Origin: Bacteroidia bacterium
Lineage (GTDB): Bacteria; Bacteroidota; Bacteroidia; J057
DNA: 64,000 nucleotides
Assembly: GCA_030430205.1 (NCBI GenBank)
Contig: JAUIGE010000017.1
Coordinates: 62,001-126,000, forward strand
Direction of reading: 5' to 3'
Shown: one piece after another, positions 1 through 9,006 of the stretch
Numbering within the stretch: the first letter of the stretch is position 1
Layout of the letters: every line of letters begins with the position of its first letter
The notes under the pieces: generated by a model
Told to the model about the DNA's origin: nothing
What the model saw: only the letters and a program-made list of their open reading frames with translations
Database searches by the model: none
Made by a program: the position numbers and the translations under genes

Positions 1-190
1 GGGAAGGTTGGCCTAATTGTTTCTCGAAAGTTTCGCATTTGATTGCCAGGGAGACAATGTCATTGGCGTGAATTCCCGCTTTGGTAAATTCGGCGAGATC
101 GCGCGCGGCGCACACCATTTTCTCATTGCATACTGTGACTAGCTCTCTCATACTAAGTTGAGAAATCCAAGGCTGAACCGGAAAATCCAT
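1..190 (-). CDS. Partial hypothetical protein, N-terminal part only
   Basis: An open frame on the minus strand runs off the left edge of the window. It has two in-frame ATGs, at 190 and 151. I prefer 190, which gives MDFPVQPWISQLSMREL and then a soluble, mildly helical stretch with three cysteines in the 63 residues visible. No signal peptide or membrane segment is seen. I do not recognise the family. The leader is unusual: a hairpin followed by a U-rich tract lies 30 to 65 bases upstream of the start on the same strand, so expression may be attenuated. The rest of the protein is outside the window. Confidence 0.5.
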   Translation of the reverse strand, partial: MDFPVQPWISQLSMRELVTVCNEKMVCAARDLAEFTKAGIHANDIVSLAIKCETFEKQLGQPS

Positions 191-213
191 AGGCTTAAAG
201 ATTTATGAGTGGT

Positions 214-400
214 TAGAACAAAAAAAATAAGGCTCCACCGTCGGTTGGATGGAGCTATCAGCGTATCAACAATAATTAGATCTGCTTCCTATTTTAATAA
301 CTCCAGCCAAATTAAAAAAGGCGTTGTTTCATCCAATAATGATGAAATAGACAGAAATTAAACAGGTTTTTATGATTTGTTCTGATCTTCATGCAATTCA
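214..400 (-). ncRNA. Candidate small RNA or attenuated leader
   Basis: Between the divergent genes at 190 and 484 the minus strand carries, in order, a consensus-like promoter (401..429), a perfect 7-bp stem with 7-nt loop (327..347, TTTCATC/GATGAAA), and a hairpin with a U-tract (219..256). Read together this looks like a transcript of about 170 to 180 nt ending at the hairpin, or a leader that is attenuated before the gene starting at 190. No known RNA family is recognised. There is no open frame of note in it. Confidence 0.3.
219..256 (-). terminator. Terminator-like hairpin with U-tract, minus strand
   Basis: On the minus strand the stem GCTCCA/TGGAGC is extended by CC/GG around a single bulge, with the loop AACCGAC, followed by a run of T with one A. 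This is the form of an intrinsic terminator. It lies upstream of the leftward gene at 1..190, so it would end a small RNA or act as an attenuator, not as that gene's own terminator. Confidence 0.55.
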
Positions 401-429
401 ATTATACGGAAACGTTATGAGAATGTCAA
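401..429 (-). promoter_or_regulatory. Perfect TTGACA-N17-TATAAT match, leftward
   Basis: On the minus strand, TTGACA (424..429) is followed by exactly 17 bases and TATAAT (401..406). This is the textbook sigma-70 promoter of Proteobacteria and Firmicutes. The housekeeping sigma factor of Bacteroidota prefers TTG/TAnnTTTG, so the match may be chance in AT-rich DNA or a promoter of foreign origin. It points at the hairpins at 327..347 and 219..256. Confidence 0.35.
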
Positions 430-434
430 GCTTT

Positions 435-465
435 TTGTAGAATCAAGAAATCTTTGCAATTTTTG
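435..465 (+). promoter_or_regulatory. Probable Bacteroidota promoter for the SH3 protein
   Basis: TTG (435..437), 20 bases, then AATTTTTG (458..465), one mismatch from TAnnTTTG. The start codon follows at 484, giving a very short leader. Confidence 0.4.
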
Positions 466-483
466 CTAAATTAATTAGACAAC

Positions 484-1632
484 ATGAAAAAAATCATTTT
501 TATCGCCCTAATCAGCACCATCTGCTTGATTCTTTGCCCTGAAGCCTCCGCACAAGATCGTGGAGAAGGATTCGGGGAAGTTGCTGTCTGTGTTTACCCT
601 GTTGCCGGTATGCGGCTTCAGGCGGGAAAGAACGCACAGTACCTCGAACCGATAAAGTACGGCCAGGAAGTAACTCTCCTGGGTGATACTGCTTACGTAC
701 CCTCTGAAGCCAGGGTTTATATGCGGGTGAAATCTAAAAGTGGAAAAGTGGGCTGGGTCCATCGCCACTTATTTGAACTGCATGCAAATCAGGTAGTTGT
801 CACCCGTACCTCCCAGATTTATGGTAGCCCCGGAGCTGTGACTACCATTACTACCGCTAAATTTGAAGCGGGAGAATTAGCAGCTATGGCTGATTTTCAG
901 GAGGATTGGATTCTTTTGGTTGGGGCAAAGAAAGAAAAAAAGGGCTGGATCAAACGATCCGGTGGAGTAGAGCCAATCAGTGTTTCAAACACGGATATAG
1001 CGATAGCTGCCCTGATGGAAGCCGCCCTGGAGAATCCCGACATTACCGGGCAAATAACTTCGCTGGAAGCTATTCAGCAGCAGCCTGGATTCAGTAACTC
1101 TCCCATGAAGACGGTAGTCGTCAGCAAAATAGAATCATTGGTAATGGAGGCCAATCAGCAGGTCGCAGCTGAAAGCAGCAGCCAACAGGTCAATGAACCC
1201 CTGCCAGCGAATCAGTCATCCAACTCCCGGAATATGGCCAGTACCAGTGTCATGGCTGCTTCCTCTCAGCGCCTGGCCTCTACCTCTGTCTCTACTTCTA
1301 CCAATCCCAATAGATTGGAGGAGACGGTCTATGACAGTAATACAGGCCAGAATTATGTGAAAATAACTGAAAAGGGGACTGTCTATGTTGTAAAGGGCCC
1401 CGAAAATGCCAGGAGCATTTATTTTGCTTACCACAAAGACCTACCCAAAGGGGCAAAAATACTGGTCAATATCCCGGATAATAGCGGCTTTGTCGAACTG
1501 GAAGTGATCAATAAGTTGGGTGCTAATCGCCCCCAGATCATAGCCCTTTCGCAGGAATGTCTGGAAGCGATTTATGGTGAAGGCGTAAAGGATCCCCTGG
1601 TGGAGATCGTATACTTCATCAAGCAGCAGTAA
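484..1632 (+). CDS. Secreted protein with SH3-like domains and a C-terminal barrel-like domain
   Basis: A signal peptide (about residues 1-23, ending EASAQ) precedes two bacterial SH3-like segments. The first (about 35-98) contains GWVHRHLF and the second (about 104-158) contains KGWIKRSGG, the tryptophan turn usual in such domains. A low-complexity Ser/Thr/Gln linker (about 225-275) follows. The C-terminal 90 residues (KITEKGTVYVVKGPENARSI and on) resemble the double-psi barrel part of RlpA-like proteins, but I see no clear catalytic set. SH3 domains of this kind bind peptidoglycan or peptides, so a cell-wall or periplasmic role is inferred. It is monocistronic and convergent with the next gene; the two stops are 6 bp apart. 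Confidence 0.6.
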   Translation: MKKIIFIALISTICLILCPEASAQDRGEGFGEVAVCVYPVAGMRLQAGKNAQYLEPIKYGQEVTLLGDTAYVPSEARVYMRVKSKSGKVGWVHRHLFELHANQVVVTRTSQIYGSPGAVTTITTAKFEAGELAAMADFQEDWILLVGAKKEKKGWIKRSGGVEPISVSNTDIAIAALMEAALENPDITGQITSLEAIQQQPGFSNSPMKTVVVSKIESLVMEANQQVAAESSSQQVNEPLPANQSSNSRNMASTSVMAASSQRLASTSVSTSTNPNRLEETVYDSNTGQNYVKITEKGTVYVVKGPENARSIYFAYHKDLPKGAKILVNIPDNSGFVELEVINKLGANRPQIIALSQECLEAIYGEGVKDPLVEIVYFIKQQ

Positions 1633-1638
1633 TTTTTT

Positions 1639-2280
1639 CTAGAAATAATACCCCATATCGAAGGCTACGTAATTGATGCGGACGATGGTCCCTTCGTATG
1701 CGTTGGTTTTGTTGTTGATATTGGTAAGGCCTCTGTGAAAGCTCAGGCCAAAATCCAGGGTACCCCAGTCATATTCTTGCTCAATCCCACCGCCAACAAC
1801 AAAACCAGCGGTGAAAAAGTTCATTCTATTGGGGTTTCGGATGTCATCGGGGTCCATGCCTGTAGTCTGAGTTACGCCTTTATAGCCTACATTTGCTTCT
1901 AACTCGGCATTGAAAAGCGCTTTAAGGTGTGTACCTGAGCCAATTTCGCTGGAGCGAAGTTTGAATCCAAAGGGAACTTGTATGGCAGTATATCTAATGT
2001 CAGAAGAAAAATCTGCCAATTCAGTCTTGAATCCCCGATATGCGATGATTATACCTGAGTTGAGGCCATAGTTCTCTGAAAAACCATAGCTTCCCATCAG
2101 GCCATAGCTGTAGCCCAGGCGGGACATTTGACCGATATCCAGGCGGGATTTATCATCGTCCTGGATAACAGTGGCAAAAGATATGAGGGGCGAAAAACGG
2201 ACACCGATTTTCAGCCCTTCCTGAGCAGACAGGAAGCCAGAGAAAAAGATACAAACAGTTAGGAGCAAAACTCTTTTCAT
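1639..2280 (-). CDS. Outer-membrane beta-barrel protein (PorT-like)
   Basis: A signal peptide (about 1-19, ending FLSAQ) is followed by about 190 residues of alternating amphipathic strands. It ends in an aromatic residue (DMGYYF), the hallmark of outer-membrane barrels recognised by the Bam machinery. Repeated Gly/Tyr turns such as SYGLMGSYGFSENYG and the length of 213 aa fit the small eight-stranded PorT/OMP_b-brl family common in Bacteroidota. The function is unknown; PorT itself is a T9SS accessory, but this family is large. It stands alone, convergent with the SH3 gene and divergent from the GldB-like gene. Confidence 0.7.
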   Translation of the reverse strand: MKRVLLLTVCIFFSGFLSAQEGLKIGVRFSPLISFATVIQDDDKSRLDIGQMSRLGYSYGLMGSYGFSENYGLNSGIIIAYRGFKTELADFSSDIRYTAIQVPFGFKLRSSEIGSGTHLKALFNAELEANVGYKGVTQTTGMDPDDIRNPNRMNFFTAGFVVGGGIEQEYDWGTLDFGLSFHRGLTNINNKTNAYEGTIVRINYVAFDMGYYF

Positions 2281-2433
2281 AATCTTTATTTAAGGTTTTT
2301 TTACAAAAAATAATTTGACGTCACTTATTTGGCGAAGTAACAAAATTCCTCTTTTCAATCGTTATATCCGGGTGCGAATCCTTAAAAGAAAGGAGTGTAT
2401 CTCCCGTTTTATTGTCTAAATACTCTTATGTAC

Positions 2434-3531
2434 ATGCAAAAAATCAATAAACCCGTCCTTTTTCCCTTTATTCTCCTGCTGTTTTTGTCGAGTTTTTATG
2501 GCTGCGGCCCCAATGATCCCAATGCGGATATTGCTGATATTCAACTGGAACTTGACTTTAAACGAATAGATTTAAGTCTTTCTGATGCAGCTCAGAATAT
2601 TGCAGGTGGTGCCTCATATATGGAGGCATATACCCATGGACTGGAAGAAGAAAGGGCTTTTCTGTATCACTACACAGGGGTAGACCTGATCAATGAAGAA
2701 CTGAAACGGCGGGAAGAGCCGCCCATTCCCGGGCCCATGCTTGATTCTGTGATTGCCTTTAAATTAGGGCCGTTACTTCAGGACTCTGCTTTTCTGTGGC
2801 TACTGGACAGCATTCATCAGATTTTTCCTGAGCAAGATGTCTTTTTCTCCCAAAAACTGGAACCTGTTTTTAAACGCTATCATATCCATTTTCCAGAGGT
2901 TGATATTCCCCATATCCGAACCCATGTCAATGGCTATGACCCCTCAGGCCATCCGCAGTCGGTGGACCAACTCCTGATTACAGATGAGTTTTTTAGCATA
3001 GGCCTGCACTACTTTATGGGAGAAAACTTTAGCTATTATTCTCCCAATCTGCCTCAATATGTGCGCAGAAGGTTTGAAAGAGACTATATGGATGTAGTGG
3101 TGGCCCATCAGCTGGCCGAAGGGACCGTGCCGCAGATTAATCCACGGGAACAGCCTACGCTGCTGGCAAAGATGATCAGGGAGGGTATGAAGCTCTATTT
3201 GGTGGAAAAACTATTACCCAATAGCCCCGACAGCATGATTATCATGTATAGCCAGGAAGAAATGGATTGGGCAGAAACCTTTGAAAGAGATGTGTATAAA
3301 GACCTTACGCCTAAGTTTTTTTCCACAAATTTTATGGATCATCGCTCCTATTTGGCTGAAAGACCATTTACCCAGGAAGTATCGAGAGCCTCTGCCCCAA
3401 GGTTAGGACAGTTCACCGGATGGCGGATTGTACAGGCTTATGTGGATAAAAACAAAGACATCAGCCTGGCTGATTTGTGTAGTGAAACGGACTATCAAAA
3501 GATATTTCGAGAGTCAAAATATAAACCTTAA
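2434..3531 (+). CDS. gldB: GldB-like gliding motility lipoprotein
   Basis: The frame is open from a GTG at 2395, but the lipoprotein signal peptide starts at the ATG at 2434 (MQKINKPVLFPFILL, then FYGC with the lipobox Cys at about residue 24). An ATG at 2428 is equally close. The C-terminal third matches GldB: an M-I-x-E-G-M-K-L-Y segment, a YSQEEMDWAE segment, RLGQFTGWRIVQAY, and a terminal ESKYKP. GldB is an inner-face or periplasmic lipoprotein needed for gliding and T9SS function in Flavobacterium. The length (365 aa) is a little more than the roughly 320 of the family. Confidence 0.75.
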   Translation: MQKINKPVLFPFILLLFLSSFYGCGPNDPNADIADIQLELDFKRIDLSLSDAAQNIAGGASYMEAYTHGLEEERAFLYHYTGVDLINEELKRREEPPIPGPMLDSVIAFKLGPLLQDSAFLWLLDSIHQIFPEQDVFFSQKLEPVFKRYHIHFPEVDIPHIRTHVNGYDPSGHPQSVDQLLITDEFFSIGLHYFMGENFSYYSPNLPQYVRRRFERDYMDVVVAHQLAEGTVPQINPREQPTLLAKMIREGMKLYLVEKLLPNSPDSMIIMYSQEEMDWAETFERDVYKDLTPKFFSTNFMDHRSYLAERPFTQEVSRASAPRLGQFTGWRIVQAYVDKNKDISLADLCSETDYQKIFRESKYKP

Positions 3532-3569
3532 AGGCGAATTCGCCATTATAATCTTACGGAATCAAAGAT

Positions 3570-3860
3570 ATGAATGCCCCTGTATGTGAGTTGTGTGAAC
3601 GCCATGTTCCTTCTACTACTCAACATCATTTAATCCCCAGAACTGTTCATAAGAATAAATGGTTCAAAAAAAACTTCCCCAGAGAGCAACTGCACGAAAC
3701 CATTCCCTTATGCCGTGATTGTCATCGGCAGATCCATAAATTCATTCCTCATAAAGAATTAGGGCGTACCTATAACAGCAAGGAGAAGCTGCTTTCTCAT
3801 GAAAAGGTGGCTGATTTTGTGGAGTGGTTGCGCAAAAAAGCCCGTATTGTGGATAAATAG
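3570..3860 (+). CDS. Small HNH endonuclease-like protein
   Basis: This is a 96-residue protein. Two CxxC knuckles (CELC near residue 6 and CRDC near 48) frame a THHLIPR-type motif (QHHLIPR, 18-24), and CHRQIHKF supplies the last histidine of an HNH zinc-finger nuclease fold. The whole protein is essentially the domain, so it may be a stand-alone nicking or DNA-binding protein. It lies 38 bp downstream of the GldB-like gene on the same strand, but nothing links the two functions. Free-standing short HNH proteins like this are common in Bacteroidota; targets are unknown. Confidence 0.75.
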   Translation: MNAPVCELCERHVPSTTQHHLIPRTVHKNKWFKKNFPREQLHETIPLCRDCHRQIHKFIPHKELGRTYNSKEKLLSHEKVADFVEWLRKKARIVDK

Positions 3861-4176
3861 TTGATATTATATTTTAGTTTATCGTAAATAACAATTCATG
3901 TTGGTATAGAACTTGCCTTTTATAGATAGAAAGAATATTGCAGGAAGTTTTCTTACAAATTCAATTTTTGATGATTCGAAAGTAAAAAGGTAGAATACTT
4001 GTATTATTTGAAAAATCATTCATAATTGAAACTAAATAAAACCTCAAAAAGGTATTTGGAGATGTGGAAAACCTAAACTGGGAGTTTACGTACGTACCTA
4101 GATATTTTAGCCATGTAATGTTAGTATGACTTTTTGTTCTTTTTATCGTCCTAAGGCAGTAAGCGAAAATAATAAC
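3861..4176. other. Intergenic region without a visible gene
   Basis: About 315 AT-rich bases between the HNH gene and the promoter of the M23 peptidase. A 74-codon minus-strand frame (3961..4185) has no recognisable content and looks like chance. No hairpin or repeat stands out. Confidence 0.6.
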
Positions 4177-4207
4177 TTGAACCAATAGGTTATTTGTTGT
4201 ACGTTTG
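4177..4207 (+). promoter_or_regulatory. Bacteroidota promoter for the M23 peptidase
   Basis: TTG (4177..4179), exactly 20 bases, then TACGTTTG (4200..4207), a full match to the -33/-7 consensus. Transcription should start near 4214, leaving a leader of about 95 nt. Confidence 0.7.
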
Positions 4208-4310
4208 CAGCCGCTTTGAAAAAAGAGGTCTATAGTAGCTGTTCTCTATGCCAATACTATAGATTTATGTCAAACAATAACGAAAGACTAAATGCATAGA
4301 GAGACCGATT

Positions 4311-4913
4311 ATGAAAGCTTATGTACTCGGGATTTCATTTCTCACAGCAATTTTTTTGGGATCTTTTACCATCCCATCTCAACCTGGAGATAATCAGGTT
4401 CAATCTGGAGAAGAAATCCAACCATCGCAGAAAGCTTTTATGAAAGCACAGTTATCACACTTGCATCATCTACATCCTATAGATATCAAGCAAGTGCCAG
4501 CCATTTACCCTTTAGCCGAAACGGAGCATGTAAAAAGGACCAGCCCTTTCGGTATGCGGAACCACCCTGTTTTCAAAGTATTGAAAATGCATAAGGGCCA
4601 GGATTTCTCCGCCCCTCCGGGTACCGCTGTGATAGCTACCGCTGATGGTAAAATCATGAAAGCCAGTACTCTTATTGATAAGAGTGGATACGGAAAACAC
4701 ATCGTGATTGAACACGAAGAAGTTTTTCTGGATGAAAGTTACGCTACCCTATATGCCCACCTGTCGCGCATTGTCGTGAAAGAAGGTGAGCAGGTTGCAA
4801 GAGGTGACACGATTGGATTTACCGGCAATACCGGAACCAGTACCAATCCCCACCTGCACTATGAGGTCATCAAAAATGGTAAGCGCGTAAACCCTTCCGA
4901 TTACTTAATGTAG
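4311..4913 (+). CDS. M23 family (LytM-type) peptidoglycan endopeptidase
   Basis: An N-terminal hydrophobic segment (about 4-20) acts as signal or anchor. The LytM domain occupies about residues 80-200: SPFGMRNHP, the zinc ligands H and D in KMHKGQDFSAP (HxxxD), a GYGKHIVIEH strand, LYAHL, and the final HxH in NPHLHYEV. All zinc ligands and the catalytic histidine are present, so it should be an active metallo-endopeptidase cutting peptide cross-links in the wall. At 200 aa it is short, with no LysM or coiled-coil partner domain. It has its own promoter and terminator and so is a single-gene unit. Confidence 0.9.
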   Translation: MKAYVLGISFLTAIFLGSFTIPSQPGDNQVQSGEEIQPSQKAFMKAQLSHLHHLHPIDIKQVPAIYPLAETEHVKRTSPFGMRNHPVFKVLKMHKGQDFSAPPGTAVIATADGKIMKASTLIDKSGYGKHIVIEHEEVFLDESYATLYAHLSRIVVKEGEQVARGDTIGFTGNTGTSTNPHLHYEVIKNGKRVNPSDYLM

Positions 4914-4940
4914 TTTTTCTTTTGAAAAAGATTTTTTCCG

Positions 4941-4967
4941 AGCTCCCCCTTTCCGGGGGAGCTTTTG
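4941..4967 (+). terminator. Intrinsic terminator of the M23 peptidase gene
   Basis: A perfect 9-bp stem AGCTCCCCC/GGGGGAGCT with a 5-nt loop is followed by a T-run. It starts 27 bp after the stop codon. Because the stem begins with A-rich sequence on the left it may also work weakly for the leftward dapF transcript. Confidence 0.85.
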
Positions 4968-5055
4968 TATTTTTAGGGAAAATGTAACGCAGCTTGCTGT
5001 TGGCTTTGGTGCCACCCCTGTGGTTTAGGGTTATGAATGGCAGGCTAAAGCGCTA

Positions 5056-5853
5056 TCAATCCCCTGAGAGCGAAATATCGCCCTCATAAACAAAACTTGC
5101 CGGACCGATCAGGTATATTGCCTCATCAGGCTGTTGAAAGCGCTCAATAGCTACTTCGAGCTTGCCGCCTTCTGTCTGGACTTGTATCTGCGGAGCAGTC
5201 GCAGGATGTGAGCGGTGATAGGCATACGCACAGGCCGTGACACCGGTGCCACAGCTTAGGGTTTCTCCCTCCACTCCTCGCTCATAGGTTCTCACCTGAA
5301 GGACTGCATCTTCCAAAATATTGACAAAATTGACATTTGTCCCTTCTTGTCTGTAGGTATCGCTATTTCTGATCCTTCTGCCCTCCTGGTCAACATTGAG
5401 AGCGGAAACAGCTTCTGTCTGAAATTGTACATAATGCGGAGAGCCTGTATCCAGCCATACAGCATGGCTGGTGAGGGATTGGAATCCTTTGGGTTTACCC
5501 ATTTTAAGCTTCACCTGTGAAGCGAGTATGCTTGCTTCATGCAAGCCGTCTATGGCTTCAAAGGAACAGCTATTCTGTATGATACCCAGCTTTTGGGCAA
5601 AAGCGACGATACATCTGCCTCCATTTCCACACATGCTGCTTTCCCTTCCGTCTGCGTTATAATAAATCATTCGGAAGTCCTCCTCCGAAGAATCAGATAG
5701 CAAAATCAGGCCATCGGCCCCTATACCAAAACGGCGATCGCATAGAAAATGGATGTGCTTGGTTTCGAGCTTTTTTTCTAAGTCCAATCCCCTGTTATCC
5801 AGTAAGATAAAGTCATTACCAGTACCCTGGTATTTGTAAAAATGTAGGTTCAT
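5056..5853 (-). CDS. dapF: Diaminopimelate epimerase
   Basis: Converts LL- to meso-diaminopimelate for peptidoglycan and lysine synthesis in the cytoplasm. The start MNLHFYKYQGTGNDFIL is typical. The two catalytic cysteines are in SMCGNGGRC (about residues 73-81) and ETLSCGTGVTACA (about 197-209), and both are intact. The length of 265 aa is normal. Its start overlaps the stop of the upstream lipoprotein gene by the usual ATGA arrangement, so the two are co-transcribed and translationally coupled. Confidence 0.97.
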   Translation of the reverse strand: MNLHFYKYQGTGNDFILLDNRGLDLEKKLETKHIHFLCDRRFGIGADGLILLSDSSEEDFRMIYYNADGRESSMCGNGGRCIVAFAQKLGIIQNSCSFEAIDGLHEASILASQVKLKMGKPKGFQSLTSHAVWLDTGSPHYVQFQTEAVSALNVDQEGRRIRNSDTYRQEGTNVNFVNILEDAVLQVRTYERGVEGETLSCGTGVTACAYAYHRSHPATAPQIQVQTEGGKLEVAIERFQQPDEAIYLIGPASFVYEGDISLSGD

Positions 5854-6377
5854 AAATCTTCATCCGCTTCCTCAGGCGGCGCATTTTCATATAGCCGGGC
5901 GGCTATTTTGACTATCCCATAAATGGCATCCGATTCATTTGCATATACTTTCAATACATAAGGCGTATTGCTTTTCAGTATAAGTTCTGGAATGACAGTA
6001 AAGGTAAGGCTGTTATCCACCTGGTTGCCAGATGCCTGTCCTTGCCAATTTCCATCTTTCTTCAAAGGAACTGAAAAGGTGTACTCTGTGGGATAAGATT
6101 TGCTTACACTGTCTTTTCTTTCTACAAAGATAGCGAGTGGCAAAACATCCTGCCCAATGCTGCTAACATCATAGGTTACCTCAAACTCCAGCCGGGTATT
6201 GAGCTCGGGTTGAGGGTGGTCGAAACGAATTTCAAACTCACGAGCTACATTTCGGTAAAGCGTATAGTCACCAGACAGATTTACCTGTTCAGTCCATAGG
6301 GGAACGATCTCGCCGCACCCACTTAGCAGAATAAAAAAAAGAAAAGAGGGGTAAACAAATAGTGGTGGTTTCCTCAT
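5850..6377 (-). CDS. GldH-like lipoprotein
   Basis: A 175-residue lipoprotein: the hydrophobic signal (about 6-20) ends in LLSGC with the lipobox Cys near residue 21. The rest is a beta-rich domain with a C-terminal KIAARLYE strand and an acidic tail (EEADEDL). Length, lipobox and layout resemble GldH, a lipoprotein required for gliding and T9SS in Flavobacterium, but identity cannot be settled by eye. It is coupled to dapF by a 4-bp overlap and lies 71 bp downstream of nothing else on this strand except accA, whose stop is upstream of it. Confidence 0.55.
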   Translation of the reverse strand: MRKPPLFVYPSFLFFILLSGCGEIVPLWTEQVNLSGDYTLYRNVAREFEIRFDHPQPELNTRLEFEVTYDVSSIGQDVLPLAIFVERKDSVSKSYPTEYTFSVPLKKDGNWQGQASGNQVDNSLTFTVIPELILKSNTPYVLKVYANESDAIYGIVKIAARLYENAPPEEADEDL

Positions 6378-6448
6378 CTTGCTTTGAAAAGTCGAAAATT
6401 TCTGACCGCAAGCGAAAATACACTTTTCCTTTTACATAATAAAGTAAA

Positions 6449-7465
6449 TTAGACCTCTTCGCTCACCCGTGCGATTGTCTTTTTGGGGGAACTCTTAATT
6501 GCGCCAGATTCATCGCTTTGCCCCAAAGAGGTAAACTTATGAATACGTTGTTCAATCAATTTTTCCACCTTCAAAGCAGACAATTTTTTCAGGTCCTGTA
6601 GGATCTGTGCTTTTACATTTTCGAAAGCAGTTTCCGGATTTTTATGTGCACCACCGAGGGGTTCCTTGATGATGCCATCAATAATTTTGAGGCGGAGGTT
6701 GTCTTCAGCTGTAAGTTTCAGGGCCTCGGCGGCCTGTTCTTTTTGATCCCAACTTCTCCAGAGGATACTGGAGCAGGATTCTGGCGCGATAACAGAATAC
6801 CAGGTATTCTCAAGCATATATACCCGATCTCCCACACCTATGCCAAGCGCGCCTCCTGAGGCTCCCTCTCCGATAACGATGCAGATGATGGGGGTTTGCA
6901 AAACGGCCATTTCCATCAGGTTCCGGGCGATTGCTTCTCCTTGCCCTCGCTCTTCAGCTTCCAAACCAGGATAGGCTCCTGGCGTGTCTATGAGGCATAT
7001 CACAGGCATCCCAAATTTCTCTGCCATCTTCATCAACCGCAAAGCTTTGCGGTAGCCTTCAGGATTGGGCATGCCAAAGTTGCGGTATTGGCGCTCTTTG
7101 GTCGTGCGACCCTTTTGCTGGCCAATGATCATGACAGGCTGCCCGTCTATCGTGGCCATGCCGCCAATCATCGCTTTATCATCTTTGAAGTTTCTGTCTC
7201 CAAAGAGTTCGATGAAATCATCAGTAATGTGTGCGATATAATCGAGGGAATAGGGGCGATCAGGGTGGCGGGAGATCTGTACCCGCTGCCAGCGATTGAG
7301 GTTGCTATAGATATTCTTTTTAAGGTTCTCTATGGTTTTTTCCAATTCAGAGGTAGCCGGTCCCATCTCTGTGCTGGTATCCTCCGCAATGCGCTTCATC
7401 TCTTCAAGCTGGGTTTCCAACTCAATGATCGGCTTTTCAAAGTCAAAAACGTTATTAGGCTTCAT
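6449..7465 (-). CDS. accA: Acetyl-CoA carboxylase carboxyltransferase subunit alpha
   Basis: The alpha half of the carboxyltransferase that makes malonyl-CoA for fatty-acid synthesis; it works in a complex with AccD. Diagnostic stretches are [23 protein letters not shown], the oxyanion region [14 protein letters not shown], and [13 protein letters not shown]. The length of 338 aa is slightly over the usual 315-320, with a Ser/Lys-rich C-terminal tail (about 315-338). The N-terminus [13 protein letters not shown] is the family start. It follows gltA in the same direction after 193 bp that I could not assign. Confidence 0.97.
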   Translation of the reverse strand: MKPNNVFDFEKPIIELETQLEEMKRIAEDTSTEMGPATSELEKTIENLKKNIYSNLNRWQRVQISRHPDRPYSLDYIAHITDDFIELFGDRNFKDDKAMIGGMATIDGQPVMIIGQQKGRTTKERQYRNFGMPNPEGYRKALRLMKMAEKFGMPVICLIDTPGAYPGLEAEERGQGEAIARNLMEMAVLQTPIICIVIGEGASGGALGIGVGDRVYMLENTWYSVIAPESCSSILWRSWDQKEQAAEALKLTAEDNLRLKIIDGIIKEPLGGAHKNPETAFENVKAQILQDLKKLSALKVEKLIEQRIHKFTSLGQSDESGAIKSSPKKTIARVSEEV

Positions 7466-7658
7466 ACAATTCCTAATTTTAGTTTTGATAAAACAACTGA
7501 GAGGCGAAATACCCTCCCATCAGGGAGATGATTCTCAGTGAAGATGCCTAATATACGCATCTCGCCTCTAAGTGCCAAAGGTGAAAGAATGAAGCCAGCC
7601 TGATTCAGATGAGCAGACTGACCGTGAATTTTTTGTATAATGGATTGAAAATCACCAA

Positions 7659-8948
7659 TTAGGAGCGATCCTCCATGGGCGTATAATCGCGCTTTGTATA
7701 GCCAGTATAAATCTGTCTGGGACGGCCTATGGCCTGGCCTGATTCGCGCAATTCTTTCCATTGAGCGATCCAACCCGGAAGCCTGCCCAGGGCAAACATC
7801 ACGGTAAACATAGGCACAGGAATGCCCAAAGCGCGATAGATAATCCCTGAGTAGAAGTCTACATTGGGGAAAAGCTTACGGCTGGAAAAATAAGGGTCTG
7901 CAATCGCTTCCTTTTCCAGGCCTTTGGCGATATCAAGTACCGGATCATCTATATTCAATGCGTCCAATACCTTGTCTGTATACATTTTGATGACCTTGGC
8001 ACGTGGGTCAAAGTTTTTGTAAACGCGGTGACCAAAGCCCATCAGGCGGAAAGGATCTTCCTTATCCTTGGCTTTGTCAATATACTTTTGGGTGTCGCCC
8101 CCATCCTCACGGATAGCTTCAAGCATCTCGATCACCTTCTGGTTGGCACCGCCATGAAGCGGCCCCCACAGGGCGCTATTGCCCGCAGCGATGGCTGCGA
8201 AGAGATTGACATGCGAAGAGCCCGCCATGCGGACAGTCGCTGCTGAGCAGTTTTGCTCATGATCTGCATGCAACACCAGCAAGGTGTCCAGAGCCTCAGC
8301 TACTTCGGCATTGACTTCGCCATACATCATGTGTAGAAAATTCTCCACATAGCCCAATGAAGGATCGGGGTCTATATAAGCCAGGCCCTGGCGGCGGCGG
8401 TATACATAAGCCACCATGGCTGGCATGTGTCCCAGCAAACGATAAATCGTGTTCCAGCGGATATCTTCATTTTTCCAGGAATCAACAGACTCAGGATAGA
8501 AGCCGGGCAAAGCTGAAATGATCGTACCGATCATGCTCATGGGATGTGCTTCACGTGGCAGGCTATCCAGAATAGCGCGCAGGCCGACAGGGGGCGTGGC
8601 ATTGTCTTTCAGCTTCTGCTCAAAGTGGGACAGTTCCGTTGCTGAAGGCAGCTCTGTATTTAACAGCAAAAACATCACTTCTGTAAAGGAAGAATGATCG
8701 GCCAACTGCTCAATAGGGTAGCCCCTATGCTCCAGGATGCCCTTTATTCCATCAATAAAAGTAATCGAGCTGGTTGTAGAGCCTGTATTTTTAAATCCTT
8801 CATCAAAAGTGACATGACCTGTGGTTTTCAACAGTTTGGAAATATCGATTCCTTTTTCCTGGTAACTGCCTGTAATGACAGGTAAGGAATAGCTTTCTTC
8901 GCCTATTTTGAGTTCCACGGTCTCCTGGGGTTCAGCAACGTCTGACAT
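7659..8948 (-). CDS. gltA: Citrate synthase
   Basis: Condenses oxaloacetate and acetyl-CoA at the entry of the TCA cycle. It is a type II (hexameric, NADH-sensitive class) sequence of 429 aa. Catalytic histidines are in GPLHGGANQ and GFGHRVYKNFDPRAK, and the HADHEQNCSAATVR segment is typical. The start MSDVAEPQETVEL is supported by a good promoter 60 bp upstream. An overlapping frame at 7462..7773 on the same strand is a shadow. Confidence 0.97.
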   Translation of the reverse strand: MSDVAEPQETVELKIGEESYSLPVITGSYQEKGIDISKLLKTTGHVTFDEGFKNTGSTTSSITFIDGIKGILEHRGYPIEQLADHSSFTEVMFLLLNTELPSATELSHFEQKLKDNATPPVGLRAILDSLPREAHPMSMIGTIISALPGFYPESVDSWKNEDIRWNTIYRLLGHMPAMVAYVYRRRQGLAYIDPDPSLGYVENFLHMMYGEVNAEVAEALDTLLVLHADHEQNCSAATVRMAGSSHVNLFAAIAAGNSALWGPLHGGANQKVIEMLEAIREDGGDTQKYIDKAKDKEDPFRLMGFGHRVYKNFDPRAKVIKMYTDKVLDALNIDDPVLDIAKGLEKEAIADPYFSSRKLFPNVDFYSGIIYRALGIPVPMFTVMFALGRLPGWIAQWKELRESGQAIGRPRQIYTGYTKRDYTPMEDRS

Positions 8949-9006
8949 ATATATTTGAGTTATTTAAATGTAAAGGATGTTTAATATTTCGAAAGAAAAC
9001 GATTTA

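Noticed and set aside
3961-4185. 74-codon minus-strand frame in the gap before the M23 gene
   Set aside because: No start context, motif or codon pattern to support it; it overlaps the M23 promoter.
7462-7773. 103-codon minus-strand frame between accA and gltA
   Set aside because: Overlaps the conserved end of gltA in another frame and has no protein-like motifs.
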